Positions 15,088 through 24,022 of a stretch of 64,000 nt of DNA are shown here, piece by piece. Position numbers and translations under genes: made by a program. Where the stretch lies: assembly GCA_946415315.1 (NCBI GenBank), contig CAMKRZ010000013.1, positions 1-64,000 on the forward strand. Reading direction: 5' to 3'. This DNA is from an uncultured Lachnoclostridium sp. (GTDB lineage: Bacteria; Bacillota; Clostridia; Lachnospirales; Lachnospiraceae). How positions within the stretch are numbered: the stretch's first letter is position 1; every line of letters starts with the position of its first letter. Under the pieces are notes generated by a model. It saw nothing but the letters and a program-made list of their open reading frames with translations, was not told the DNA's origin and searched no databases.

Positions 15088-16588
15088 ATTGCTTCAATGC
15101 CTTTCTGTCCAACTTCCCGTTGCTGTTGACCGGGAGCTCCGTAACAACGGAAATCTTCTTCGGAACCATGTATGCCGGTACCTTCTGTGCAAGCCTCTCC
15201 CGGATTGCCGCCTCATCCGGTCCGCCCGGCTCCACCGTGACAAACGCCCGGATCGTACTGACAGCCCCCTCCGCATTCCGGTTCGCTGTCACGGCGCAGT
15301 CCGAAACGCCGTCGACCGAGAGCAGATTCGACTCGATATCCGCGAGTTCGATCCGATATCCCATATACTTGACCTGGCTGTCCTTCCGGCCGCCGCAGTA
15401 CAGTTTTCCGCCCCGTATAGCACCGTAATCCCCGGTCCGGTAGCAGTTCACTCCGTTCTCCGTGTAGTGTCCGCCGCAGGCACCGCCGAGGTATCCGCCG
15501 AACACGCTCGCCCCGCGCAGCACGATCTCTCCGTCCTCGATCGCAATCTCCGTCGCCGCAGACGCAATCTCCCCGACCGGGAGTACCTCCTCCGACGCAA
15601 GCATTTCCGGCGAGATTGTCACCGCAGAAACTGCGGAGGTCGCCTCCGTCGGTCCGTACGCGTTGATAACCGCAAGCTTCGGAAAATGCCGGAACAGCCG
15701 CTCGACTGTCTTCTTCTCAAGCCGCTCCCCGCAGAAGTACACACAGTGAAACTCCGGAAAATACTCCTCCGTAAACTCATCGTTCAGAAGGCACATTTTC
15801 ATGCATGTGGGCGTCATGACCGCCACATTGATCTTCTCCGCTGCAAACAGTTCGAAAATGTGATCGTACTCCGTTCGCATGTCGGCTTCGTTGGCGATGA
15901 GCGTGTGGCCGTTTCCGAGCGCATAGTAAATGTCCGCGACACTCAGGTCAAACGCAAAACTCGCCTGGTTCAGAACATTGCAGTTCCGATAATCGCACAG
16001 TGGAGAAAGCTCCGCGATCCAGTTTGCGAAGTTTCCGAGGTTTGCGGCCGTGATCGGAACGCCCTTCGGCTCCCCCGTGCTGCCGGACGTAAAGATCATG
16101 TAGGCGATCCGGTCTTCGCCGGGTTCCGTGTCAATATCCACAGCACACTCCGTGCCGGGTTCCGCGTCGCGCTCCCCCGGGCACAACGCATCAACCGAAG
16201 TAACTCCCCCGACGTTCATCCGCTCCGGCAGACTTCGAAGCGTGCACACCATAGCGCCGTTCACCTCGACCGGCCGGTCCGTAAGCACAAGTTCCGCCCC
16301 GGTCATCTGCAAAATCCGCGCCACACGCCCGGCGGGCGTCTTTACATCCACCGGAACGTATGCTCTCCCTGCCAGCAGGCACGCGACCATCGCGATCACC
16401 GTCTCGCAGCGTTTGTCCTGAAACAGAACAACCGGCGACGTGCCCTGCCGCCGAAGGCATACCGCATAACGGCGCGCCTCATCCCACAGTGTCCCGTAGG
16501 TGATCGCGCGCGCGCCGCACTTGTATGCAATCCGGTCACGGTTGGCATTCGCCGCCGCTTCCATTCGTTTTATGATCGTATCAGTCAT
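15080..16588 (-). CDS. dltA: D-alanine:carrier ligase-like adenylating enzyme (DltA-like)
   Basis: 502 aa, typical for DltA. It belongs to the AMP-forming adenylation superfamily: P-loop-like FTSGSTGEPKG near residue 145, the core motif INAYGPTEATSAVS, the YRTGD motif, and the C-terminal catalytic lysine in NSNGKLDRKALK. It should activate D-alanine with ATP and load it on the downstream carrier. It is coupled by overlap both to vanW upstream (8 bases) and dltC downstream (8 bases). Ribosome site GGAGCAG lies inside the vanW end. Substrate specificity is inferred from the pairing with a DltC-like carrier. Confidence 0.88.
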   Translation of the reverse strand: MTDTIIKRMEAAANANRDRIAYKCGARAITYGTLWDEARRYAVCLRRQGTSPVVLFQDKRCETVIAMVACLLAGRAYVPVDVKTPAGRVARILQMTGAELVLTDRPVEVNGAMVCTLRSLPERMNVGGVTSVDALCPGERDAEPGTECAVDIDTEPGEDRIAYMIFTSGSTGEPKGVPITAANLGNFANWIAELSPLCDYRNCNVLNQASFAFDLSVADIYYALGNGHTLIANEADMRTEYDHIFELFAAEKINVAVMTPTCMKMCLLNDEFTEEYFPEFHCVYFCGERLEKKTVERLFRHFPKLAVINAYGPTEATSAVSAVTISPEMLASEEVLPVGEIASAATEIAIEDGEIVLRGASVFGGYLGGACGGHYTENGVNCYRTGDYGAIRGGKLYCGGRKDSQVKYMGYRIELADIESNLLSVDGVSDCAVTANRNAEGAVSTIRAFVTVEPGGPDEAAIRERLAQKVPAYMVPKKISVVTELPVNSNGKLDRKALKQYD

Positions 16589-17408
16589 TTTGAATCTGCT
16601 CCGCGGGAATCAGGCTGTAGTCGTACATGACCTCCGAGTGATTGTCGAGGATCAGTTCCTTCCGGATCGTCTCTCCGGTCTCGCGGTCGATCACCAGGCG
16701 GTACACCTTGGAGATTCGGAAGTATTTGTCGCCCTCACGCTTAAAATGATGGTCCTCCTCTACCAGCCGGTATCTCTCCGGGAACGATCTCTCGCTGCGA
16801 AGCTCGCCGCACAGTTCGCCGTTCTCGCACCACACAAGAAGCTGAACTGCCTGGTCGGTGGTGTTCGTAAAACGGTAGTCGAGCCGGTTGTAACAGATCG
16901 ACGTTCCGGTTCCGAAGGGCACGCGGCGCCGTTCATCGGGGAACAGCGCATCCGAGTGATGGTGCAGTTCCGTCACCGTCATCGGGCTGTTCAGCACAAG
17001 CCAGTGGATCATATTGCCCATCTGGCACAGTCCCCCGCCGACTCCCGACGACATGCCGTTGCGGCAGATCATCAGGCCTTCCTTGTAGCCTTTGCGCTTC
17101 GTCGGTCTTCCGCACGACTCCCAGTAGGAAAATGTCTCCCCCGGCTGAATGACGAGCCCGTTGATCTTCCGACACGCGAGCTCAATATTTGTGACTTTAT
17201 TTTCCTGTAACTTGATGTCCACCCCGTTCAATCGTCGGATCAGGATCGAGCTGTGACTTTTCACGATATTGTCAAGCGGCGTATCCGACCGCTTCTTCGC
17301 AACCCTGCAACCATCGAACAGGTTTTTCACCTTACGTTTTAAGATTTCCTTCTCTAACGAGATCCGATAGCACCTCGGACCGAGCGAGCAAAACAACCGC
17401 CTTGACAT
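16581..17408 (-). CDS. VanW family protein
   Basis: 275 aa. It has the VanW core (NGLVIQPGETFSYW, GRPTKRKGYKEGL, the glycine-rich GMSSGVGGGLCQM, and the HHHSDA and GTGTSICYNRLDYRF region). VanW was first seen in vanB glycopeptide-resistance clusters, and its biochemical role is still unsettled. No signal peptide is evident. It heads the operon with dltA and dltC, overlapping dltA by 8 bases, which suggests a shared role in cell-wall or teichoic-acid modification. The promoter region carries three 11-bp-spaced direct repeats, so it is probably controlled by a response regulator. The nearby LiaS/LiaR-like pair is one candidate, though such repeats are more typical of OmpR-type regulators. Confidence 0.9.
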   Translation of the reverse strand: MSRRLFCSLGPRCYRISLEKEILKRKVKNLFDGCRVAKKRSDTPLDNIVKSHSSILIRRLNGVDIKLQENKVTNIELACRKINGLVIQPGETFSYWESCGRPTKRKGYKEGLMICRNGMSSGVGGGLCQMGNMIHWLVLNSPMTVTELHHHSDALFPDERRRVPFGTGTSICYNRLDYRFTNTTDQAVQLLVWCENGELCGELRSERSFPERYRLVEEDHHFKREGDKYFRISKVYRLVIDRETGETIRKELILDNHSEVMYDYSLIPAEQIQND

Positions 17409-17442
17409 ATTGTAAATCCCCCCACCACGTGTATTACAACCA

Positions 17443-17492
17443 TATATACCACATAGTTTTTACAAAACAATTACAAAAGATTTACAAAAGTC
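17443..17492 (-). promoter_or_regulatory. vanW-dlt promoter with three 11-bp direct repeats
   Basis: TTACAAAA occurs at 17460, 17471 and 17482, exactly 11 bases apart (one helical turn), overlapping the expected -35 region of a minus-strand promoter with TATATA at 17443-17448. PhoP/VanR-like OmpR-family regulators bind this kind of array, so activation by a response regulator is likely. The regulator identity is unknown. Confidence 0.55.
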
Positions 17493-17500
17493 TTAAACTT

Positions 17501-19003
17501 TCAATTGCTCTCTTTTTTTCCTCTTCCGAGTGCGGAAAATGCCCATTCCGTCACAAGCACGGCAACCAGGTAAAGCACGATGCTGAACGCGATGGAAAAT
17601 ACCGGATAAAGCGTCCGGTTGCCGATTCCCTGCATGACCTTCGTGAGGTCATTTGCGCCGATATATCCCGCGACGGTCGTCCACTGCAGCAGTCCGATCA
17701 TCAGCCGCTTCCACTCTCTCTTTGCTCCCGTGAGGCGCGACGGAACCGTCTTAGTGATAAACCCACGAAAGCTTCTCTGCGAAGCTGCGGTTTCCGCGGC
17801 GTCTGCGCGATCTTCCTTGTCCGACAACAACTCCGCGATACTGCCCGCGCCGAACAGGCCGACAGCGATTGCCGCGATCACGGTCGAGGAAATGCGGACC
17901 GCGCCGAAAATACCGTAATCTAAAAGCAGCATTGCCAGTAGGACCGGCGTGCTGCGAAGCAGAAACGCGACGCCGCGTACGACCCCGGCCGGAATGCGCC
18001 TCTTTGAGGTTGCCCCGTACGCAAGCAGAGTGCCGGCCGCCATCGCGAGTATCCACGCACACAGCGTGATCACGGCAGTGATCACTGCCGCGCGAAGGAT
18101 CAGACTGTATGCTCCGCCCGAGATCAGATTGTCCTTGACTGCCGACAGAAATGTCATCGATCCATCAACCTCCATTGCATTGACTACCAATCGGTATTCC
18201 TTAACATCCGCGTACCCTGTTGTCATCCGGTACTTCGGAATCTCCATCGAATGGTTTTCGCTCGTTCCGTACGCCGCGAGCATATCGACCTTGCCCGCCA
18301 TCAGCCGCACCAGAGCCGTCTCGCTGTCCAGTACCACGAACACCGGGCGCCGCCCGATGCTCTCCGCGAACCGCCCCGCAAGCTCTGCGGCCATGCCGCC
18401 GACGCTTCCGTCCCGGGACACGATCTCCAGTGGCGGAACCGCCCCGGTGACGCCGATGTAAAACGGTTCACCCACCTCGGAAAATGCCGGCAGCTTCGAC
18501 CCCGAATCCGTCATCCAGCGTTCCTTCGCCGCGGCGATCGTTCCGTCGGCGGAAGCCTTCGCAAGCCACTCATCGGCCTTCGCGCGATCCTCCTCCGAAT
18601 CCGGCGCGAACGCGAACCCGAACGAAAACCTCGTGTTCCCGCCGCCCGGCGTCTCGCCCGGCGAGACAGCGGCAAATTCACCGTCCCTGCAGAGATACTC
18701 CGCCGTCAGATCCACCGCCCACATGGCGGAAGCCTTCCGCCTTCGAAGCTTTGCCGTCGCCTCCTCCAACGTGCTCTCGGACTCGTACCCTCCGAAGTCA
18801 ACGCCGAAGTAGGTGTCCAGGAAGACCTTGACCGCATTGTCCGGCGACTTCACCGAAACTCCGGTAACGGTCAGCCCCTCGAGCTGCTTCGTCTCCGTGA
18901 ACACTCTCATATCTCCGGACGGTTTTCTCCACGGCAGGGCAAGCGTCAACAGTACCACTGCTGCCGCAATCACCGAAATCCACTTGTATCTCGCAATTTT
19001 CAT
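17501..19003 (-). CDS. Amino-acid-type ABC permease fused to an extracellular solute-binding domain
   Basis: 500 aa. A signal-anchor helix (ISVIAAAVVLLTLALPW) leads into an extracellular part of about 290 residues. Its second half looks like a family-3 solute-binding lobe (PFYIGVTGAVPPLEIV, GGMAAELAGRFAESIG, LMAGKVDMLAAYG). A membrane permease domain follows (YSLILRAAVITAVITLCAWI, RSTPVLLAMLLLDYGIFGAV, TVAGYIGANDLTKVM). Such fusions occur in polar amino-acid uptake systems. I chose the ATG at 19003 because GGAG lies six bases upstream; 19039 is possible. No ATPase partner is adjacent, so one must be encoded elsewhere. It lies directly after the beta-propeller gene, presumably in one transcript. 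The ligand is unknown. Confidence 0.8.
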   Translation of the reverse strand: MKIARYKWISVIAAAVVLLTLALPWRKPSGDMRVFTETKQLEGLTVTGVSVKSPDNAVKVFLDTYFGVDFGGYESESTLEEATAKLRRRKASAMWAVDLTAEYLCRDGEFAAVSPGETPGGGNTRFSFGFAFAPDSEEDRAKADEWLAKASADGTIAAAKERWMTDSGSKLPAFSEVGEPFYIGVTGAVPPLEIVSRDGSVGGMAAELAGRFAESIGRRPVFVVLDSETALVRLMAGKVDMLAAYGTSENHSMEIPKYRMTTGYADVKEYRLVVNAMEVDGSMTFLSAVKDNLISGGAYSLILRAAVITAVITLCAWILAMAAGTLLAYGATSKRRIPAGVVRGVAFLLRSTPVLLAMLLLDYGIFGAVRISSTVIAAIAVGLFGAGSIAELLSDKEDRADAAETAASQRSFRGFITKTVPSRLTGAKREWKRLMIGLLQWTTVAGYIGANDLTKVMQGIGNRTLYPVFSIAFSIVLYLVAVLVTEWAFSALGRGKKESN

Positions 19004-19041
19004 CGGTTTCTCCGCCGTTTTGTTCATTTTCCGTAACATGG

Positions 19042-20808
19042 TTATCGAAGTTCCACACCCGCGATGTACTCGCTCCGAAGGCCGACCGCCAGGTGATTCT
19101 CGAAGATCACCGGCGTCGACTCGATGTTGGAGCCGAAATTCACCTTGTCAAGCACTTCCCCTGTCTCCGCGTCCATCAGCAGAATGTCGCCGTTCCCACA
19201 GCACTGGCAGAGTTTCACAGAGCCGTCCGCCGCATAGATGAGCGCCGGCGAGCTCCACGCGTCGAACGAGAGTTCTTTCCGCCAGATTTCCTCGCCGCTC
19301 TGCTTGCTGATCGCGACAAGATAGGACGAATCGACCTTCGGCACCTTGGAGACAGCGTAGTAGATATAATCCGACACTTTCCCCTCGCCGCTCGCGCCGG
19401 AGGAGAGAAAACCGCCGGCCAGCCCGAGCACCGTGTGCACCTCGTACGCCTTCTGCCACACGATCTCTCCGGTCTTGGCATTCAGCTTGTACAGCACCGC
19501 CGTGCCGGTGTGATGTTTGTCGTAGTAATATTTGAGCGTAGTTGCCACATAGATGAACACCTCACCGCGCTCCGTAACCTCGAGCACAGGGCTTGAGTTG
19601 ATGTCCTCGCGCAGATCCTGCACCCACACCGGCTGCATCGTATTGAGATCGAGGCATTGGAAAATGCCGCCGTTGTCGCCGAAGAAGAGGTACTGCTCCC
19701 ACACGACCGCGCTCGATTCGGAGCCGGAGCCGTTGCTGAGTTCCGATGACTCAAAGCGTTCCTCCGCGCTCTTCGAGTTGTATTTATACCGCACGATCTC
19801 GTCCGGATCGATCGTGAGCGAGCCGCTCTCAGCATCGTAGGAACTGTTAAGATGAACCGTGTACAGCACGCCGTTCTCTCCCGCACAGATCACGGTGTCC
19901 GTCGCAACGCTGTAGATCGGTGAACTGTCGAAACCGTGCCACAACCGCGGCGCAAACGGATCGTCCGCCGCGAACTCGTACAGTTTCGTCCCGTCGATCA
20001 GATTGTATATAAAAATGCGTGCGCTGACCTGCTCTCCGAACAGTCCCGGCGCAGAATCGCCGGACCCGCAGATCAGGAGCGGATACTCCGGATGCAGCGA
20101 ACACGTGCCTTTGAAACACATACCCACATTGATGGCCGGGCGCGTCTCCTCACCGGTCTCCATATCCAAAAAATGAATTTTCCCGTCCATGCCCGGATAG
20201 ATGATCTCCGTAAGCCCCGCCTTCTCCTTCGCCTCGGGATACAGATTCATATGCTGCTTCGTCGCCTCGTCCCAGCGCACCGCTAACGGCTGCCCCGTCC
20301 AGCCGTTGCCGGACCAGTAATTCACGCCGTCACATTTAAGAAAACGCCCCGTCTTAAAGCGCCACGTTACGCCGAATCGGCTCTCCGTAAGCACCGGCGA
20401 GCCGTACGAGGTTACGTCCCTTCGGTAACTTCCGCGGTACGTGATGATTCCCTCATGACTCGGAAAATGATCGAGATACTCCTCCGTGAAGACGATCTCC
20501 CGGTCACGGCTGTACTCTGTGACCTCCGATCCGTTCACGGAGATTGTCGTGCCGAGAAGCCATTTGCCGGGGTCTGTCTGCCCGGTCGCATACGGCTTCG
20601 CCGCGTCCGCGCCTTCGGCTGCCGACTCAATGTAAGCCGTCTTCAGCGCACCTCGGGTCTCCACAAAGAAATTGTAGACATAGCTCAGATTGCCCTTGAC
20701 CTTGATCAGCAGGGCAAAGAAAAATCCCAGTGCGGCCAACGCAAAGAAAGCTGCCGCAATCGCCGCAGCTTTTCGGAGTTTACTTGTCCGTTTCTTCGCT
20801 TTGATGAT
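19042..20808 (-). CDS. Membrane-anchored PQQ-type beta-propeller protein (probable ATC start)
   Basis: About 588 aa. The extracellular part consists of repeated propeller blades of the PQQ/WD40-like type (GKIHFLDMETGEETRPAINV, ARIFIYNLIDGTKLYEFAAD, GGIFQCLDLNTMQPVW, LYKLNAKTGEIVWQKAY, YLVAISKQSGEEIWRKELS, DILLMDAETGEVLDKV). Function is unknown; related proteins act as sensors or scaffolds. The reading frame is open upstream of the TTG at 20739, and GGAGG sits six bases before an in-frame ATC at 20808. From there the product starts with a basic stretch (KAKKRTSKLRK) and a full hydrophobic anchor. No ATG or GTG fits. The promoter is TTGCGA-17-TATAAT. The fusion permease follows 38 bases downstream. 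Confidence 0.8.
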   Translation of the reverse strand: MIKAKKRTSKLRKAAAIAAAFFALAALGFFFALLIKVKGNLSYVYNFFVETRGALKTAYIESAAEGADAAKPYATGQTDPGKWLLGTTISVNGSEVTEYSRDREIVFTEEYLDHFPSHEGIITYRGSYRRDVTSYGSPVLTESRFGVTWRFKTGRFLKCDGVNYWSGNGWTGQPLAVRWDEATKQHMNLYPEAKEKAGLTEIIYPGMDGKIHFLDMETGEETRPAINVGMCFKGTCSLHPEYPLLICGSGDSAPGLFGEQVSARIFIYNLIDGTKLYEFAADDPFAPRLWHGFDSSPIYSVATDTVICAGENGVLYTVHLNSSYDAESGSLTIDPDEIVRYKYNSKSAEERFESSELSNGSGSESSAVVWEQYLFFGDNGGIFQCLDLNTMQPVWVQDLREDINSSPVLEVTERGEVFIYVATTLKYYYDKHHTGTAVLYKLNAKTGEIVWQKAYEVHTVLGLAGGFLSSGASGEGKVSDYIYYAVSKVPKVDSSYLVAISKQSGEEIWRKELSFDAWSSPALIYAADGSVKLCQCCGNGDILLMDAETGEVLDKVNFGSNIESTPVIFENHLAVGLRSEYIAGVELR

Positions 20809-20838
20809 CCCCCACCTCCGAACCGAGATTACAGGGCC

Positions 20839-20867
20839 ATTATACCAAACCGCACTTCCGTTCGCAA
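20839..20867 (-). promoter_or_regulatory. Promoter of the beta-propeller/permease unit
   Basis: Minus-strand TTGCGA (20862-20867), 17-base spacer, consensus TATAAT (20839-20844). The implied transcript starts near 20832, only about 24 nt before the proposed ATC codon, which supports a start well upstream of the TTG at 20739. Confidence 0.7.
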
Positions 20868-20948
20868 CGCCTTGCGGAGATTGCGGGTTTCATTTTTCGG
20901 ATAACGAGGGGTCCTTTTCCTTCGGAAAAAGTCGATTTCTCTTCCCTC

Positions 20949-22040
20949 TCAGAACTCGGTCACGTCCGCCTTGCACATCGCACGTCCGCGAAGCAGGATC
21001 GTCGGGATCAGCACGAAAATGTTCGAGATGATCACTCCGAACACACCGATCTCGGACCAATACGGAAGAAACCGTCCGCCCGGCTTGTAATAAAGCTCGT
21101 TCAACATGAACGTAAGCAGCTCAACAAAACCAACGCCGACCACAACGGAGACAAGGTCCGTAACCAGGATCTCGGCGGCAACCTTGCGGCGCACATCGCC
21201 CTTCGTACGCCCGATGGCACGGTAGACGCCGAACTCGTACATGCGCTTGTTATAGTGCCCGGCGATGACCGAATTCACAGAGACTGCCAGCACAAGGGAC
21301 AGCAGAACGAGCGCCAGATAGAAGATCAGATTGATCGGCTGAAACTGACTGTCGATCTCGTCGCGCATGGATTTCTGAATTTTACACTGACTGCCCTCGC
21401 ACGCGGTCCGAACACGCTCCATAAGCTCCGTGTATGAGAGCGTCTCGCTCATGACATGCGCCCTCATGAGTTTTTCCTTCGGGAATTCCTCTACGTAAAA
21501 TATTGCGTAGATGTCCTCATCGATTATCGCATCGAGGGTGTATGTCCCCGAAAGGCCCTGATTCTCATCCACGATATCGCCGAGTTTGAAACCCTTGTTG
21601 TTCGCCATCGCCTTGCTGACCACCAGACTGCCGTTTCGCAGACCGCTGAAGTCGCCCTCATAACCGATGATGCGGAACGCCTCTTTAAGCTCCTCAGGCG
21701 TGTTGAAGCGTGCCGCGTAGCCGCCCATCGTGAAGCCCATGGTGCCTACCCAGTCGAGGCTCGGCTCCGCGTAGCCGGAGTGCAGCATGACCGTGAGATC
21801 GGGGTCGGCGGAGAGTTTGTCGATGATCGCATAGTAATCCCGGAACTCCTCGTCATTCACGGAGGCCTCAACCTCGATCACATGCTCGGTATAGTCAATG
21901 ATCCCTTCCCAGTAATAATAGTTGCTCCGTATGAAATTGCCGCCCATCAGCAACAGGGTCGTCAGGAAGAACATGGCAGCGATCAGAAGGGAACGGCCTT
22001 TATTTTCCTTCACATAGTACAAAGCGGAATACGGTTTCAT
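20949..22040 (-). CDS. FtsX-like ABC transporter permease
   Basis: 363 aa. It has one N-terminal helix (SLLIAAMFFLTTLLLMGG), an extracellular domain of about 200 residues, then three C-terminal helices (LIFYLALVLLSLVLAVSVNS, LVTDLVSVVVGVGFVELLTF, FGVIISNIFVLIPTILL). This is the MacB/FtsX layout with the conserved YEFGVYRAIGRTKGDVRR loop. Its start overlaps the ATPase stop by 4 bases. Together with the ATPase and the second permease (22774-23955) it should form a heterodimeric-permease exporter or mechanotransmission complex, often for peptides or lipids. The substrate is unknown. Confidence 0.9.
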   Translation of the reverse strand: MKPYSALYYVKENKGRSLLIAAMFFLTTLLLMGGNFIRSNYYYWEGIIDYTEHVIEVEASVNDEEFRDYYAIIDKLSADPDLTVMLHSGYAEPSLDWVGTMGFTMGGYAARFNTPEELKEAFRIIGYEGDFSGLRNGSLVVSKAMANNKGFKLGDIVDENQGLSGTYTLDAIIDEDIYAIFYVEEFPKEKLMRAHVMSETLSYTELMERVRTACEGSQCKIQKSMRDEIDSQFQPINLIFYLALVLLSLVLAVSVNSVIAGHYNKRMYEFGVYRAIGRTKGDVRRKVAAEILVTDLVSVVVGVGFVELLTFMLNELYYKPGGRFLPYWSEIGVFGVIISNIFVLIPTILLRGRAMCKADVTEF

Positions 22041-22708
22041 AGCGTCCCTCCGTCACGGCTGATCTCGCCGTCCCACATCTCGATGATGCGGTCCGCGTCG
22101 CCTAGGATGCTTCGGTCGTGCGTGACGACGAGCACCAGGCGGTCTGCGGAATATTCCTTCAGGATCCGCATCACATTAAACGCGTTCTCATGGTCGAGTG
22201 AAGCTGTCGGCTCGTCGGCAAATAACACCTTCGGATCGTTGATCATCGCCCTCGCAATGGACGCGCGCTGGCACTGGCCGCCGGAGAGCTTCGTCGGACG
22301 CTTTCCGATCTCGCGGTCTCCGAGTCCGAGCTCCGCGAGAAATGTCTTGGCCTTCTCCTGCGTTGTCGCATCGTTGTTCACCGCCGCGACCATCACGTTG
22401 TCGAGCGCACTCATGTACGGTACGAGATAATGCTTCTGGAACACAAATCCGAATTCGCGACGGCGAATCAGTTCGCGTTCTGCGTCGGTGATCGTCGTGA
22501 GCTCCGTCCCGTTGTAGCACACGCTGCCGTCCGTCGGCTTTTTGAGTGTGGAGAGGCAGTACATCAAAGTGCTCTTGCCGCTGCCGGAAGGACCGATGAT
22601 GCCGATGAGGCCGCGGTCCGGAAGCGAGAGGTCAAAGCCCTTGAGGGCGTACATTTTCTCGTCGGTGTCCATGTCGTAGATCATGCTCAGGTTTTTGATA
22701 GTAAACAT
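22037..22708 (-). CDS. ABC transporter ATP-binding protein (MacB/LolD-type)
   Basis: 223 aa. Walker A GPSGSGKST, Q-loop in GFVFQKHYLVPYMS, signature LSGGQCQRASIARAM, Walker B VLFADEPTASLD, and H-loop VTHD are all present. The length and sequence match the MacB/LolD subfamily that partners FtsX-like permeases. It lies between two such permease genes on the same strand and overlaps the downstream one. Ribosome site AAGGAG lies 8 bases before ATG. Confidence 0.95.
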   Translation of the reverse strand: MFTIKNLSMIYDMDTDEKMYALKGFDLSLPDRGLIGIIGPSGSGKSTLMYCLSTLKKPTDGSVCYNGTELTTITDAERELIRRREFGFVFQKHYLVPYMSALDNVMVAAVNNDATTQEKAKTFLAELGLGDREIGKRPTKLSGGQCQRASIARAMINDPKVLFADEPTASLDHENAFNVMRILKEYSADRLVLVVTHDRSILGDADRIIEMWDGEISRDGGTL

Positions 22709-22773
22709 CGTTGTTGCTCCTTGTATTCTACAATAGTAGTATGTCTATTCTTCTATGTTTTGTGTTTTCCCGC

Positions 22774-23955
22774 TCAGTCTTCGATCTCATCGATCGTCTT
22801 TATTTTCCGAATGCTCACAAGAACCGGAATCTGAAGTAATCCGAGGATCAGCAGCATGATCGCACCGAGTTTCGCGATCATCCCGGGATACCATGCCACG
22901 GACACAATGCCGGCCGGTTCAAGCACCGTCTCCTTAAGCAGCAGTGCCGACGGCAGCGCGAGAACCGCGCCGATCAGGAAGCCGATCCCGAAGATGATGA
23001 ACATTTCCCGCATCATCATCCCGTACACCTCCCACCGCCGATAGCCGATGGACACATACAGGCAATACTCGTTCACGCGGTTTCTCAGGAAGGACACATA
23101 CGCAATCAGCATCGTCACCGCCACGAAGAACATGACGACAGCAGAGATGGCGTTTACGATATTCGCAATCAGAAGTTCGCAGTCCTCCCGGAATCTCTCC
23201 CGGTGAGCGGGCAGATCGTACACAGTGTCGCCGGCGCCGATCTCCACTCCCATCTCCGTGAAGAATTCCCCGAGGTTCCCGTTGGCCTCATTGTACTGTA
23301 TTACATAATACGTGCCGCAGTTGTAATGATGATTCGGCATTCCCGCGCTGACCATGCTGTCCGACTCGACTTCTCCGACAATGCGGAAGGTCTCACCGAA
23401 GTTATCCTTTGAAAACCAGTCTCCGATCTCCAGCTTCTGATTCTTCATCACCATCGAGGCGATGACCACCTCGCCGTCTGCCTCGGGAAGTCTCCCCTTC
23501 ACAAGCTTTGCGCCGGTATGCTTCAGATACCGTTCGATCTCTTCCGTCGAGGTGAACAGCGGAAACTCCTCCATCCACATGCCGATCACCGCCTGGTATT
23601 TTGCCTGCAGTACCTGCGCCCAGGTGATATCCTCAACTCCCTCTTTCGCGCTCAGAGTATCCAGGATCACCTGCACTTTCTCCTGTACATCGCCGTTCTC
23701 CGCTCCCTTGACCTTCGACTTCTCGAGTGTCTTCTCGCTGAGGCTGAAGTAGCCGACTTTCTTCGGGTACTCCAACAGCATCGGCTTGAAGCCCTCCACC
23801 GAGGTCATCAAGATCACATGCACGATGTAGATCACCGCGAAGGACAGCGCCAGCGCGGAAATCATCGTCGCCACGCTTCGCCGGTTGTTCTTCACATATT
23901 TCCATGCGGATAGATTGGATTTCATCTTTCGCAACATCTCCTGTTTCGTATTCAT
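22774..23955 (-). CDS. FtsX-like ABC transporter permease, second subunit
   Basis: 393 aa from the ATG at 23955 (an upstream in-frame extension to 24069 would read through an operator-like region and looks non-coding). One N-terminal helix (ISALALSFAVIYIVHVIL), an extracellular domain, and three C-terminal helices (IVNAISAVVMFFVAVTMLIA, MFIIFGIGFLIGAVLALPSA, LGAIMLLILGLLQIPVLVSI), with the conserved loop CLYVSIGYRRWEVYGMM. It is the partner of the permease at 20949-22040. Two 14-bp palindromes sit 70-115 bases upstream, suggesting control by a dimeric repressor. The exact start among three nearby ATGs is uncertain. Confidence 0.88.
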   Translation of the reverse strand: MNTKQEMLRKMKSNLSAWKYVKNNRRSVATMISALALSFAVIYIVHVILMTSVEGFKPMLLEYPKKVGYFSLSEKTLEKSKVKGAENGDVQEKVQVILDTLSAKEGVEDITWAQVLQAKYQAVIGMWMEEFPLFTSTEEIERYLKHTGAKLVKGRLPEADGEVVIASMVMKNQKLEIGDWFSKDNFGETFRIVGEVESDSMVSAGMPNHHYNCGTYYVIQYNEANGNLGEFFTEMGVEIGAGDTVYDLPAHRERFREDCELLIANIVNAISAVVMFFVAVTMLIAYVSFLRNRVNEYCLYVSIGYRRWEVYGMMMREMFIIFGIGFLIGAVLALPSALLLKETVLEPAGIVSVAWYPGMIAKLGAIMLLILGLLQIPVLVSIRKIKTIDEIED

Positions 23956-24022
23956 GCGGCGGTTCCCGGGCCGCCTCCGCCTCTTATGCCACCATCGTAA
24001 AGCATTCCCCGGAAAATGAAAA

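Noticed and set aside
20908-20932. CCTTTTCC/GGAAAAAG stem in the gap after the ABC permease gene
   Set aside because: It is short and lacks a U-run in the direction of transcription; I see no function.
11191-21536. A 16-base match CGATTATCGCATCGAG near 11193 and 21521
   Set aside because: About one such chance match is expected in a window of this size. One copy is coding and the other intergenic, with no shared flank.
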